The notes under the pieces were generated by a model. It ran no database searches. It was given only the letters and a program-made list of their open reading frames with translations, and was not told the DNA's origin. The position numbers were made by a program, and so were the translations under genes. Positions 1 to 9,348 of a stretch of 64,000 nt of DNA are shown here, piece after piece. Origin of the DNA: UBA2942 sp045127535 (GTDB lineage: Bacteria > Bacillota > Clostridia > Lachnospirales > Lachnospiraceae); assembly GCA_045127535.1 (NCBI GenBank), contig JBGVQN010000001.1, positions 32,589 to 96,588 of the forward strand, in the 5' to 3' direction. How positions within the stretch are numbered: the first letter of the stretch is position 1; every line of letters starts with the position of its first letter.

Positions 1-559
1 GCACGTACATTTTCAAAATACTCAGCCAACGAGCCCTACACATTTTTATCCCCTGGATCTATCTCCGTATGGATGATTGCTTTATCAGCCTATCATTTGA
101 CATGTGTACTCTTTGTACATACGTCCATCAATCCGCTTTTGCGTATGTTGATCCGGCAGATTATTTATAAAAATAACAGTCTGTTATTCCATAACAATCC
201 CAGCAATTGTTTAGCACTATTTTCACATCTGAAATATAATTTAGTGGAATTTCATAGCTTTCTGGATTCATACTTTGATATTGTCAATATCAACCGTTTA
301 CTTTTGTACCTTCCTGCGCCTGTTGGTCATTCCGTTTGCCACGATCCTGCTGTTATCTCTGCTGCCCAAGGACTATCTGGTGCTAAAGCAGACCATTTTG
401 ATCGCAGCTGCTGCTCCGGTTGGAGCCAATGTAGCCATCTTTGCCAACCTGCATGGGCAAAATGATACTCAGGCAGTCAAAGATGTGTGCCTGAGTACCA
501 TTTTGTGTATTTTGAGTTATCCTGTTGTATTAGGAGCTGCAAATCTGCTTTGGATTTAA
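1..559 (+). pseudogene. AEC-family permease remnant (C-terminal part)
   Basis: The clearest part is the last ~94 codons (from 275), which read as the hydrophobic C-terminal half of an auxin-efflux-carrier (AEC) type permease, with a characteristic stretch reading AAAAPVGANVAIFANLHGQ and a terminal hydrophobic helix before the TAA at 557. Upstream, similar-looking residues (IIYKN, typical of the central loop of AEC proteins) appear in a different frame near 160, and the frame that leads into the C-terminus contains several stops between 210 and 260. The gene is therefore broken, and it also runs off the left edge. Family assignment is from residue pattern only. A normal AEC protein is about 300 aa. 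Confidence 0.55.
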
Positions 560-595
560 GCCATTGATTTGTGTATCATCCTTTACACGCCTCAC

Positions 596-1621
596 TTACA
601 GCTTGATCTGCGCCGCCTCATCTGTCAGGAAACATACGTATGCCTCATCAAACCACCGATGCAGGTTTTCTTCCATAAATTCCTCCAGCAATCCATTGAT
701 CATCCGCAGGCACTTCAACTCCACCTCATCTGCATAACTAAACAATGCCAGAGGCTTGTTGCCATGGATCAGGTTGCAGCGGAAATAATAGGAAAACTGG
801 GTCAGCAGATAGCCATATGCAGAAAGCTGGTATGGTTTCAGCGTTTCTTTTCGCACCAGCTTGTCTTCAATGGCTGCTGCCAGTTCTCTGTAATGGCCTT
901 CTTCCAATGCGTTTCGGGTGGCAGGCTCATTGCTGCATCTGCGGATCAGCGCTATGACCTCGTGGGCAATGATAGACTTATCCTCCTCCTGGATGGTTTC
1001 GCACCCGATCCCCAACAGCTCCTGCATATAGATGATCTGCTTATACTCTCTCTTTACAGGCTGGTCATTATGGGTCTCAGAGATTTTTTTTGCAAAAAAT
1101 CCATACATTCCATTAAAAGCCATCCACAGATAGATAAACCGCTCTGATTCAAAATGCTTGCTTTTGCTGATAATAAAAGCAGTCAAGGCTGCCATACGGG
1201 AGTCTGCCTTTGTCTTTGTCTGCGACAATATGCCCTGGAGGGCAGTGTTGTCCCAGCTTGTCACAAAGGGATGCTCCAGCTTTCCGATCACCAGAGAATA
1301 AATGGGCGGTATATGTCCCTGCGCTGTATCCACTATGGTCTCACAGTCATCATCGATCTGGACAGAGATGGTTTTGATATTGATATTTTCAGAGTACAAA
1401 ATCAGATGCAGCATCAACGCTTTCTTGATGGCATCCGGAAACAGATAGCTGCCCTGAGAAAGCATTTCTGCCCGGTCATACACTTTGGTCAGCTCTGCTG
1501 TAATGCAGATGGCATTTCGGGACATATCAATGAATATATTTTTGGTATTACCAAAATCATATGTAAAATGTCTGTTTCCCTTTTGTTTATTTATCATGAT
1601 CTTATGTACATGCTTTGCCAT
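596..1621 (-). CDS. HEPN-like domain protein of unknown function
   Basis: I do not recognise the full 341-aa protein. Its C-terminal half (about residues 165-325) has two features of HEPN (abortive-infection/Apea-like) domains: an aromatic helix RFIYLWMAFNGMYG, and near residue 285 the motif R-C-N-L-I-H, which fits the RxxxxH ribonuclease signature, followed by a long amphipathic helix. The N-terminal ~150 residues are mixed alpha/beta with no motif I can name. HEPN proteins are known as RNases or RNA-binding effectors in toxin-antitoxin and defence settings; no antitoxin-like neighbour is visible here. The ATG at 1621 was chosen, although its ribosome binding site is weak; a second ATG lies 8 codons in. 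Confidence 0.6.
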   Translation of the reverse strand: MAKHVHKIMINKQKGNRHFTYDFGNTKNIFIDMSRNAICITAELTKVYDRAEMLSQGSYLFPDAIKKALMLHLILYSENINIKTISVQIDDDCETIVDTAQGHIPPIYSLVIGKLEHPFVTSWDNTALQGILSQTKTKADSRMAALTAFIISKSKHFESERFIYLWMAFNGMYGFFAKKISETHNDQPVKREYKQIIYMQELLGIGCETIQEEDKSIIAHEVIALIRRCSNEPATRNALEEGHYRELAAAIEDKLVRKETLKPYQLSAYGYLLTQFSYYFRCNLIHGNKPLALFSYADEVELKCLRMINGLLEEFMEENLHRWFDEAYVCFLTDEAAQIKL

Positions 1622-1822
1622 TCCATTTCACCGATGGTTATCGTTTCAAAAAAACACCAACGGCATCCCTTTCATTTTCTGCAGTCAAGGCTTTTTATGG
1701 CTGTTTTCACCGGGATGCCTGTCATTTATTCTTACAAGTACAGTGCAGCCCTATACTTTAGCTGCATGACACATTCTGAATATAATATACGCTTTTCCTG
1801 AAACAGAAGTGTCTGCCTTTCC

Positions 1823-2287
1823 TTAGATATTTTTCACCTTAAAATCACGCTCAGTTTCCCGGCGCAGATCCTTCTTTGCCAGGTCATCCCGCTTATCGTG
1901 CAGCTTCTTACCTCTTGCCAGGGCAATTTCCATCTTCACCAGACTGCCTTTGAAATATACCCGCAGGGGCACGATGGTGTATCCTTTGGTGGCGATCTTA
2001 CCGATCATCTTGTTGATCTCATACCCATGGAGCAGCAGCTTGCGCACCCGCAGGGGATCTTTGTTAAATATATTGCCTTTTTCATAGGGGCTGATATGCA
2101 TGCCGTATACATATACCTCGCCTTTTTCCACACGGATAAAGGATTCCTTCAGGCTGCATTTGCCCATACGCAGAGACTTTACCTCTGTGCCGGCTAAGGA
2201 AATGCCGGCCTCAAAGGTGTCCTCTATAAAAAAGTCATGATATGCCTTTTTGTTATTGGCGATCAGTTTAATGCTTTCTTTTCCCAT
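1823..2287 (-). CDS. smpB: SsrA (tmRNA)-binding protein SmpB
   Basis: SmpB of 154 aa, the normal length. It binds tmRNA and brings it to ribosomes stalled on broken mRNA (trans-translation). Visible family motifs are the N-terminal NNKKAYHDFFIEDTFEAG, the EVKSLRMGKCSLKESF core, and the basic tail GKKLHDKRDDLAKKDLRRE that sits in the empty mRNA channel. The start at 2287 overlaps the end of rnr by 20 bases, and a TCTGTCC-flanked AGAGAGGACAGAGGTC region supplies the Shine-Dalgarno; the longer reading upstream lacks family similarity. The pair rnr-smpB is a conserved Firmicutes arrangement. The tmRNA gene itself is not seen in the window. Confidence 0.97.
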   Translation of the reverse strand: MGKESIKLIANNKKAYHDFFIEDTFEAGISLAGTEVKSLRMGKCSLKESFIRVEKGEVYVYGMHISPYEKGNIFNKDPLRVRKLLLHGYEINKMIGKIATKGYTIVPLRVYFKGSLVKMEIALARGKKLHDKRDDLAKKDLRRETERDFKVKNI

Positions 2288-4457
2288 GACCTCTGTCCTC
2301 TCTCTTTTCCATAGCAGCCTGCAGGTTGCCCTCCTCGTCACAGACTGTAAAATCAATGGTGTGCATCAGATCATCGGTACCAATGACCTGCACATACACT
2401 TTATCTCCCAGGTGATATTCGTTGCCCTTGCTCCGTCCCTTTAACAGATACTGATCCTCATAGAAGGTATAATAGTCATCTGTCAGGGTGGTGATGTGTA
2501 CCATACCCTCTACTGTATTGGGCAGCTCCACATACATACCATAGTTGGTAATGCCGGAGATTACACCTTCAAATACCTCATACATATGCCGCTTCATATA
2601 CTGCATTTTTTTCAGCTTTTCTGTCTCCCGCTCTGCCTCATCCGCACGGCGCTCGGTGCTGCTGGCCTGGGCACAGACCTCCGGCAGGATCCCCTCATAA
2701 TGGGCAGCCTGTCTTTCAGAAAGCCCTCCATGGAGGCTGTCCTTAATGATCCTGTGGATCTGCAGATCCGGATACCTGCGGATGGGGGAAGTAAAATGTG
2801 TATAATAATTGGCTGCCAGTCCATAATGTCCCAGACATTCCGGTGCATACTTTGCCTTTTTCATGGAACGCAGCATGACTCTGCTGATCAACGCTTCCTC
2901 CGGGGTACCTTCCACCTTGTTTAACAGCTTCTGCAGTTCCTTTGGATGGACTGCTGCATTGCTCATGCGCAGAGAATAGCCTAGGTTATTGACAAACGTG
3001 CAGAACCGCATCATCCGCTCCTCGTCTGGATTTTCATGGGTACGGTATACAAAAGGCGCCTGCTGCCAGAAATAATCCTCTGCTATGGTTTCATTGGCTA
3101 ACAGCATAAAATCCTCAATGATCTTGGTTGCTACATTGCGCTCGTAAGGTTTGATATCGGTAGGAATGCCCTTTTCATTGAGATAAATTTTTGCCTCCGG
3201 GAAGTCAAAATCAATGGCGCCTCTGGCATAACGCTTCTGACGCAAAATACCGGAAAGCTCCTCCATCAGACGGAACATGGGCACCAGCTCTGCATACTCC
3301 TGCATCTCTGCCTCATCCTGATCTGCCAGGATCTTCTTTACGGAGGTGTAGCTCATACGTCTGTCTACACAGATCACAGTCTCACAAATACGGTGGTCGA
3401 TCACATTGCCCTTCGCATCAATGTCCATAATACAGGACAGCGCCAGACGGTCTGTACCTGCATTCAGGGAACAGATCCCATTGGACAGCTTGTGAGGCAG
3501 CATAGGGATCACTCTGTCTACCAGATACACACTGGTGCCTCTTTTTAAAGCCTCTGCGTCCAGAGGACTGCCCTCTGTTACATAGTGGGTCACGTCTGCA
3601 ATGTGTACCCCCAAACGATACCGGTCACCCTCTTTGGTCAATGTGATGGCATCATCCAGATCCTTGGCATCCTCTCCGTCAATGGTCACCGTCTGCCAGC
3701 TGCGGCAGTCTACTCTGCCGGCAATGTCCTTGCCGGTCACTTCATCCCCAATGTCTTCTGTCTGCTTCATAACCTCCTGTGGAAACTCCATAGGAATCTC
3801 ATACGCACGCACAATGGACAAAATATCTGTACCCGGATCATTCACATGTCCTAAAATTTCTACCACTCTGCCCTCTGGCTTTCGTCCACGCTCACCATAT
3901 CCGGTCAGCCTTACCACAACTTTATGTCCTGTTACAGCACCCATAGAATGCTCCACAGGCACAAAAATATCGTGGTCATACTTCTGATTGTCTGGTATCA
4001 CAAAGCCAAAATTCCGGCTCCGCTGAAAGGTACCTACAAGCTCTGTAGTTCCCCTCTCTACAACTTTTACCACCCTTCCTTCCGGAGAACGGCCAGTCTC
4101 ACCGGGCAGCACTACAATCTTTACTTTATCCTTATGCATGGCTGTATTGGTATATTCAGCAGGAATAAAAATATCCTGCTCCATTCCCTCTATCTTTACA
4201 AAGCCAAACCCTCTGGCATTGCCCTCAAATACCCCTACAGGCGTAAACACATCTGCCTTGGCATATTTTCCTTTTTCAGATACACTGATCTTCCCTTCGT
4301 TCAAAAGAGCATCCAATACCTCCTTTAACTCCTCTCTGGAGGATTTTGGAATATCCAACAGCATACACAGTTCTTTCAGACGCATGGGCTTATAGGATGG
4401 GTCTGAAAACAGGTTTAATATCATCTCTTTTCTTTCTTTTAATAATTCTAACTCCAT
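2268..4457 (-). CDS. rnr: Ribonuclease R
   Basis: Exoribonuclease R, 729 aa from the ATG at 4457, which has GGAG five bases upstream; a longer reading from 4508 has no such site. RNase R degrades structured RNA 3' to 5' and acts with tmRNA-SmpB on faulty mRNAs. An N-terminal winged helix (~1-60) is followed by two cold-shock domains (GNARGFGFVKIEG near 75 and RNFGFVIPDN near 150). The RNB catalytic domain carries DGEDAKDLDDAI near residue 260, whose aspartates bind magnesium, and a C-terminal S1 domain (GVISGITNYGMYVELP) lies near 640. It overlaps smpB and lies downstream of the secG terminator, so it may use its own promoter in 4458-4620. Confidence 0.97.
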   Translation of the reverse strand: MELELLKERKEMILNLFSDPSYKPMRLKELCMLLDIPKSSREELKEVLDALLNEGKISVSEKGKYAKADVFTPVGVFEGNARGFGFVKIEGMEQDIFIPAEYTNTAMHKDKVKIVVLPGETGRSPEGRVVKVVERGTTELVGTFQRSRNFGFVIPDNQKYDHDIFVPVEHSMGAVTGHKVVVRLTGYGERGRKPEGRVVEILGHVNDPGTDILSIVRAYEIPMEFPQEVMKQTEDIGDEVTGKDIAGRVDCRSWQTVTIDGEDAKDLDDAITLTKEGDRYRLGVHIADVTHYVTEGSPLDAEALKRGTSVYLVDRVIPMLPHKLSNGICSLNAGTDRLALSCIMDIDAKGNVIDHRICETVICVDRRMSYTSVKKILADQDEAEMQEYAELVPMFRLMEELSGILRQKRYARGAIDFDFPEAKIYLNEKGIPTDIKPYERNVATKIIEDFMLLANETIAEDYFWQQAPFVYRTHENPDEERMMRFCTFVNNLGYSLRMSNAAVHPKELQKLLNKVEGTPEEALISRVMLRSMKKAKYAPECLGHYGLAANYYTHFTSPIRRYPDLQIHRIIKDSLHGGLSERQAAHYEGILPEVCAQASSTERRADEAERETEKLKKMQYMKRHMYEVFEGVISGITNYGMYVELPNTVEGMVHITTLTDDYYTFYEDQYLLKGRSKGNEYHLGDKVYVQVIGTDDLMHTIDFTVCDEEGNLQAAMEKREDRGHGKRKH

Positions 4458-4621
4458 ATATTCTCCATTTCCGTATCCCGGCAACACAGTGGTATGCTGC
4501 ATATTCATTCACAAAAGATATCACATCTCCTGCCAGTTATACTTTGCAGTGCCTGCTTTCCATATTTGGCAATACTCTCCCATTTACAACACTGCACAAA
4601 GCCTTTATACACAGTATCCGC

Positions 4622-4654
4622 AAAAAAAAACACTCCATGCATCTGCCTGGAGTG
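4622..4654 (-). terminator. Rho-independent terminator after secG
   Basis: Read on the minus strand, CACTCCA and TGGAGTG form a perfect 7-bp stem around a 10-base loop, followed directly by nine T residues. It lies 18 bases past the secG stop codon and before rnr. Confidence 0.9.
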
Positions 4655-4671
4655 CTTTTTATACCAATTCA

Positions 4672-4932
4672 TTAAATACCTGGGAATACGCCCAAATTTA
4701 ATACGATGGCAAGTACAAAAAATGCAATTGCCAAGTACTTAGTCGCCTTTTCCAAACGTCCTTCCATAGAACGTCCCTTGTTCTTGCCCCAATATGATTC
4801 AGCAGCACCGCTGATCGCTCCAGTTAATCCAGCGGACTTACCCTCCTGAAGCAAAACAATTGCAGATAATGCAATACTAACAATAACAAAAATAACTGTC
4901 AGTACTACCTGTACGACAAATAATGGTTCCAT
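4672..4932 (-). CDS. secG: Preprotein translocase subunit SecG
   Basis: SecG, 86 aa, a small membrane subunit of the SecYEG export channel. The protein has two membrane helices (about residues 5-27 and 63-83) with the typical SecG cytoplasmic loop between them: VLLQEGKSAGLTGAISGA, then W-G-K-N-K-G. The start at 4932 has GGAGGTG just upstream; the 19 extra in-frame codons above it lack family similarity. It precedes rnr and smpB, a common Firmicutes order, but a strong terminator separates it from rnr. Confidence 0.95.
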   Translation of the reverse strand: MEPLFVVQVVLTVIFVIVSIALSAIVLLQEGKSAGLTGAISGAAESYWGKNKGRSMEGRLEKATKYLAIAFFVLAIVLNLGVFPGI

Positions 4933-5011
4933 CTTAACACCTCCTATGGAAAACACAACTATCTTAACATACATAACACCAAATTTCAACTATATTTTGG
5001 TACTTTTTCCA

Positions 5012-6382
5012 CTATTGCTGGAAAAAAGAAATTAATCCTACAATTAAAATCATTACAACAATTACCGGCAGCACGTAGGTCATATATGGCCGCATCCATC
5101 CGGCAACTTTCAGGCCATTTCCTTCGTTGGCCTCTGCCATAAATTTATCCCATCCCCAACCATAACGGCTGACACAAAACAGAACAAAGATCAAAGAACC
5201 AACAGGCAGCAGCAGATTGCTTACAAGGAAATCCTCACTGTCCAGCACATCACGCCCTGCAATGAAAGTCTTGTCACTCCATACATTATATCCCAGAATA
5301 CATGGAATACTCAGCAGAAAAATACCTATACAGCTGATCATACAGGTCTTCTTACGGCTCCATCCGGTCAATTCACCCACACAGGAAACAATATTTTCAA
5401 ATACTGCCAGCACGGTGGAAAATGCTGCAAAAGTCATGAAAACAAAAAACAGACTGCCCCAAAATTGACCGCCGCTGATATGATTAAATACATTTGGCAG
5501 AGTCATGAAAATCAACGCCGGGCCACTATTCACATCCACACCATAGGCAAAGCAGGCAGGGAAAATGATCAGACCGGAACAAAGAGCCACCAGTGTATCC
5601 AGAAGACATACCCGTACAGATTCACCCATCAATGCATGCGCCTTACCGATATAGCTCCCAAAAATTGCCATAGAACCAATGCCAAGACTTAATGTAAAGA
5701 ATGCCTGATTCATAGCACCTACAATGACATTGCCCATCCCAATCTCTGTCATTCTGGACAAATCAGGAAGAAGATAGAACTTCAAGCCTTCCAGACCGCC
5801 CTCTAAAAAGATGCTGTTGCATGCCAGTATCACCATCAGTATGATCAGTGCAAGCATCATCCATTTGGTTACCCGCTCTAATCCTTTTTGTACACCCAGG
5901 GAAATGACAGCAAAACCAGCCACCACTACAATACCCATATAGATGATCATGGTTTCCGGGTCAGCCAGCATATCCACAAACATCCCCTCTATTCCTGCAG
6001 CATCCAGTCCAGTAAACTGGCCAGAAGCGGTTTCTACAAAATACTGCAGCATCCAACCAGCCACAGTGGTGTAAAACATCATCAGCAGTACATTGCCTAT
6101 CAGACACAAATATCCATGTATGTGCCATTTGCTCCCTTTGGGTGCCAGCTCCTGATACATACGGACAGGACTTTTCTGCGCTGCACGTCCTATGGCAAAC
6201 TCCATAGTCAATACCGGTACTCCCAGGATCAGCAGAAAGAATAAATAAATCAGTACGAATATTCCTCCGCCGTACTGCCCTGCCATCCATGGAAATTTCC
6301 ATACATTACCTATGCCAATGGCACAGCCAGCACTCAGCAGAATAAAACCCAGCCGGCTTCCCAGATGTTCTCTTTGCATCAT
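5012..6382 (-). CDS. Neurotransmitter:sodium symporter (NSS) family transporter
   Basis: Sodium-dependent amino-acid-type transporter of the SNF/NSS family, about 456 aa with 11-12 hydrophobic segments. The signature first helix SRLGFILLSAGCAIGIGNVW, with the NVWKFP that frames the substrate and sodium site, lies at the N-terminus, followed by GGGIFVLIYL and the FAIGRA loop typical of the family. Bacterial members such as LeuT and MhsT take up hydrophobic amino acids; the substrate here is unknown. The GGAGG at the start of the longer reading is the ribosome binding site for ATG codons at 6382 or 6379, so the reading from 6394 is too long. No operon partner is evident. Confidence 0.93.
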   Translation of the reverse strand: MMQREHLGSRLGFILLSAGCAIGIGNVWKFPWMAGQYGGGIFVLIYLFFLLILGVPVLTMEFAIGRAAQKSPVRMYQELAPKGSKWHIHGYLCLIGNVLLMMFYTTVAGWMLQYFVETASGQFTGLDAAGIEGMFVDMLADPETMIIYMGIVVVAGFAVISLGVQKGLERVTKWMMLALIILMVILACNSIFLEGGLEGLKFYLLPDLSRMTEIGMGNVIVGAMNQAFFTLSLGIGSMAIFGSYIGKAHALMGESVRVCLLDTLVALCSGLIIFPACFAYGVDVNSGPALIFMTLPNVFNHISGGQFWGSLFFVFMTFAAFSTVLAVFENIVSCVGELTGWSRKKTCMISCIGIFLLSIPCILGYNVWSDKTFIAGRDVLDSEDFLVSNLLLPVGSLIFVLFCVSRYGWGWDKFMAEANEGNGLKVAGWMRPYMTYVLPVIVVMILIVGLISFFQQ

Positions 6383-6650
6383 TAGTTCCTCCATTTAAAC
6401 ACATTGTTTCTATTATAAGAAATTTTATACATGGAGTCAATTTTTATTTTGTCAAAATCAGCAAAAACCGCCTATTTATGATCATGTTCCGATATATCAC
6501 AAATAAGATAGCATCTCCCTTTGCCAGATTCCCCGTCTGAGTGGAACTGCCTGATTGGCATCATTCCGCTCTCCTGCAGTATGATCCCGAGGACAGGACT
6601 TTGATGGATAAGCGGATATGGCTATGGATATTATTAGATATTATTGCATA

Positions 6651-7304
6651 TTATTGAAACTGTATCGTATAATCTTTTGTCATATCTGACATAGATAAAA
6701 GCTGTTTGAAAATCTGCTTTGTATTTTCCAAAGCCTGGTTTTTCAGTTCGGTATTTTCTGCGATCTCCTCAGCCTTCTGCTGCTTTAAGGTACTGATCAG
6801 CTCTGTGTAATCTTCCATTTCTGTGGTATTAAAAACCGCATTGGAAACATAGTGGTATTCAAAGGAGTCTGCATCAATTTCGTTTGACAGAACACTGATT
6901 TCCGGCAGCTGAATGGTAATCGTCTGCAGTTTATTGTCAATTTCGTATACCACCGCAGACAAATCAATGCCAATACTGATGACTCCGCTATACGTGAATA
7001 CTACCTTTTCCGTGGTCAGGGGAATTTTGACACCATAAATTTCTTTGTAGTTCTCATAAGAATCTGCATCTGTATAATAATATTTTGTTGTGATCAAATC
7101 ACAGGCAGGTTCTAATACATCTTCCAATTGGGAAATCGTCAGTATAAAGTTCTCTCCTTCAATTACATCTCCTGCTGTGACATCAATGGACTCTGCTTCT
7201 TCTTTCCCTGACCTGTTAAAAAAAGCACCCATACATACAACACAGACCCCAAGACAAAATCCCACAAGCAGTGCGATCAGCAGGGACATTATTTTCTTCC
7301 TCAT
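6651..7304 (-). CDS. DUF4230 domain protein, membrane anchored
   Basis: 217 aa. One N-terminal hydrophobic helix (about residues 5-28) anchors the protein, and the rest faces outward. The body matches the pattern of DUF4230 proteins: an opening segment reading ILTISQLEDVLEPACDLITT, the phrase YSGVISIGIDLS, and ITIQLPEISVLSNEIDADSF. A long charged helix follows (about 165-205). The function of the family is not known. The gene stands alone; its ribosome binding site (ATAGGT) is weak. Three near-repeats of ATATTATT lie over and just past its stop codon (6625-6655). Confidence 0.75.
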   Translation of the reverse strand: MRKKIMSLLIALLVGFCLGVCVVCMGAFFNRSGKEEAESIDVTAGDVIEGENFILTISQLEDVLEPACDLITTKYYYTDADSYENYKEIYGVKIPLTTEKVVFTYSGVISIGIDLSAVVYEIDNKLQTITIQLPEISVLSNEIDADSFEYHYVSNAVFNTTEMEDYTELISTLKQQKAEEIAENTELKNQALENTKQIFKQLLSMSDMTKDYTIQFQ

Positions 7305-7534
7305 TTGTTTTACCTATACTTGTATCCTTTCTATTTTTTCCGACCTGTTTCAACATGTATATAGTAGCATATTTCCTTTCATTTGTATAGAAAAAAAGAG
7401 CATTGCAAATTTTTTGTGCATATGTCAAATGCAGCATATAAACCTACCACCTATTCGTTAGACTTAACTCATAAATTAAATTCGTTTGGAATTACAAAAG
7501 TTTTTCTAACTATTTTTATCGTTATGGATTAAAA
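7305..7534. other. Intergenic stretch, no gene seen
   Basis: AT-rich gap between enolase's terminator and the DUF4230 gene. It should hold the promoter for the DUF4230 gene on the minus strand. I see no coding frame with family similarity and no repeat of note. Confidence 0.5.
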
Positions 7535-7580
7535 GAAGACAATCCCCTTTTTCAGCCGCTTGAAAAAGGGGATTGTCTTC
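7535..7580 (-). terminator. Strong terminator after eno
   Basis: A perfect 20-bp inverted repeat (7535-7554 and 7561-7580) with a six-base loop lies 67 bases past the enolase stop. On the minus strand the stem is followed by TTTTAA. The stem is unusually long and perfect for a simple terminator. Confidence 0.85.
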
Positions 7581-7646
7581 CTGACTGCTGCCATGCTTCA
7601 ACATTTCCTGCTGCATCATGACACTTTTTCTCATCCAATATTCAAT

Positions 7647-8999
7647 TTAAATTTTCCCAGAGAATGGATTTTCATATACTGCTTTTTCTCCCAAGGCTTC
7701 TTCGATCCGCAGCAGCTGGTTGTACTTGGCAGTACGCTCCCCTCTGCAAGGGGCACCGGTCTTGATCTGCCCGGAGTTCATGGCCACTGCAATATCTGCG
7801 ATGGTGGTATCCTCTGTCTCACCGGAGCGGTGGGAGATCACAGTCCGATAACCGGCGTGATGCGCCATCTGGATCGCTGCAAAGGCTTCTGTCAGAGAAC
7901 CGATCTGGTTTACCTTGACCAGAATGGCATTGCCTACGCCCTGTGCAATGCCCTTGGACAACCGTTCTGTGTTGGTCACAAATAAATCATCTCCTACCAG
8001 CTGCACTCTGCTTCCCAGACGCTCTGTAAGCTTTTTCCAGCCTTCCCAGTCCTCCTCATCCAGTCCGTCCTCAATGGATACCAAAGGATAGCGGTTTAAC
8101 AGTTCTTCATAATACCCAATCATCTCATCTGTACTGCGCATGACCTCCATCTCTCTGGTATCAGGCATCAGGGCACCGTTTAAGCCTTTCTGAGACAGCT
8201 GCTTTGCCTTGCTCTCTCCCGGGAAATAGTACATGCCTGCATCCGGCTGGTACAGCTCGCTGGCAGCTGCATCCATGGCAAAGACCACATCCTTACCAGG
8301 CTCATAGCCAGCTGCACGTACTGCCTCCATCAGATAATCAAACACTGCAAAGGCATCCCGGATATCCGGTGCAAAACCGCCCTCGTCTCCTACTGCTGTA
8401 GACAGATTGTCTCTGGACAACAGCTTTTTCAGACTGTGATATACCTCGGTGCCCATACGCAGGCCTTCCTGAAAGCAGCAGGCACCCACAGGCATGATCA
8501 TAAACTCCTGAAAATCCACTGTATTGGCAGCATGGACGCCGCCGTTTAATATATTCATCATGGGAACCGGGAGGCGGACGCCGTTTTCTCCGCCTAAGTA
8601 GCGGTACAGTGCCTTTTCCTCTCCTGCTGCAGCTGCCTTGGCTGCTGCCATAGATACGCTTAAAATTGCATTGGCACCCAGACTGGCTTTATTGGATGTG
8701 CCGTCTAACTGCAGCATCTTTTTGTCTAATTGCTCCTGCTCTCTGGCATCCATTCCCACAAGGGCAGCAGCGATCTTTTCATTGACATGGGAGACTGCTT
8801 TGGTCACTGCCTGACCGTGGTACGCTTTGTCCTTGTCACGCAGCTCCACTGCTTCAAACTGCCCGGTAGACGCACCGCTTGGGACAGATGCCCTGCCTAT
8901 CATGCCGGACTGCAGTGTCACCTCTGCCTCCACTGTTGGATTGCCTCTGGAATCCAATACCTGACGCGCCCACACCTTTTTTATGGAAAACTCACCCAT
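7647..8999 (-). CDS. eno: Enolase (phosphopyruvate hydratase)
   Basis: Enolase, 450 aa, converts 2-phosphoglycerate to phosphoenolpyruvate in glycolysis. All family hallmarks are visible: the N-terminal ARQVLDSRGNPTVEAEV and SVPSGASTGQFEA loop, the magnesium ligands in FAMDAAAS, SIEDGLDEEDW and LVGDDLFVTN, the catalytic lysine in LVKVNQIGSLTE, and the signature SHRSGETEDTTIADIAVA. It is slightly longer than the usual ~430 aa. The gene is transcribed alone and ends at a very strong hairpin. Confidence 0.98.
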   Translation of the reverse strand: MGEFSIKKVWARQVLDSRGNPTVEAEVTLQSGMIGRASVPSGASTGQFEAVELRDKDKAYHGQAVTKAVSHVNEKIAAALVGMDAREQEQLDKKMLQLDGTSNKASLGANAILSVSMAAAKAAAAGEEKALYRYLGGENGVRLPVPMMNILNGGVHAANTVDFQEFMIMPVGACCFQEGLRMGTEVYHSLKKLLSRDNLSTAVGDEGGFAPDIRDAFAVFDYLMEAVRAAGYEPGKDVVFAMDAAASELYQPDAGMYYFPGESKAKQLSQKGLNGALMPDTREMEVMRSTDEMIGYYEELLNRYPLVSIEDGLDEEDWEGWKKLTERLGSRVQLVGDDLFVTNTERLSKGIAQGVGNAILVKVNQIGSLTEAFAAIQMAHHAGYRTVISHRSGETEDTTIADIAVAMNSGQIKTGAPCRGERTAKYNQLLRIEEALGEKAVYENPFSGKI

Positions 9000-9348
9000 A
9001 TGCTACCTCCACAAACACTCTTTTTTGCCTGAAACACACCGCACTGGGCAGTGTACCGGACATGGCACTGCAGCTTTCTTCGGATCACTGCAGTAACTGA
9101 GGTTTAATATATGCAAAAACACGTCAATTATACAGCGGATCTCTATACTGCTGTAGTGAACTGCACTGTTTTGCTGTTATGAAAAAGCATGAAGGGTGGT
9201 CCATGTCTGTTTTTAATAAATTCAAAGAATATTCGGAGTTTGGCAACTTTATTCATTGTAAAAAGTGTATTTACTTTCCTAAAACTCGTTGTATTTTTTG
9301 TGTTTGTGTACTATACTATATTTGCATTATGATGACGGAGGTGCGTGT
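9000..9348. other. Divergent intergenic region
   Basis: This 349-base gap separates divergent eno and the AAA gene and should carry both promoters. A TATACT-like -10 box is visible at about 9314-9319 for the plus-strand gene. No RNA gene or repeat was recognised. Confidence 0.4.

Noticed and set aside
569..1147. Plus-strand ORF opposite the HEPN-like gene
   Set aside because: It is a shadow frame of the minus-strand gene with no recognisable domain or start signal.
1622..1822. tmRNA gene downstream of smpB
   Set aside because: The gap is only about 200 bases and lacks the tRNA-like 3' end and CCA; too short for ssrA.
3924..4328. Plus-strand ORFs opposite rnr
   Set aside because: They overlap a well-supported RNase R gene on the other strand and show no family pattern.
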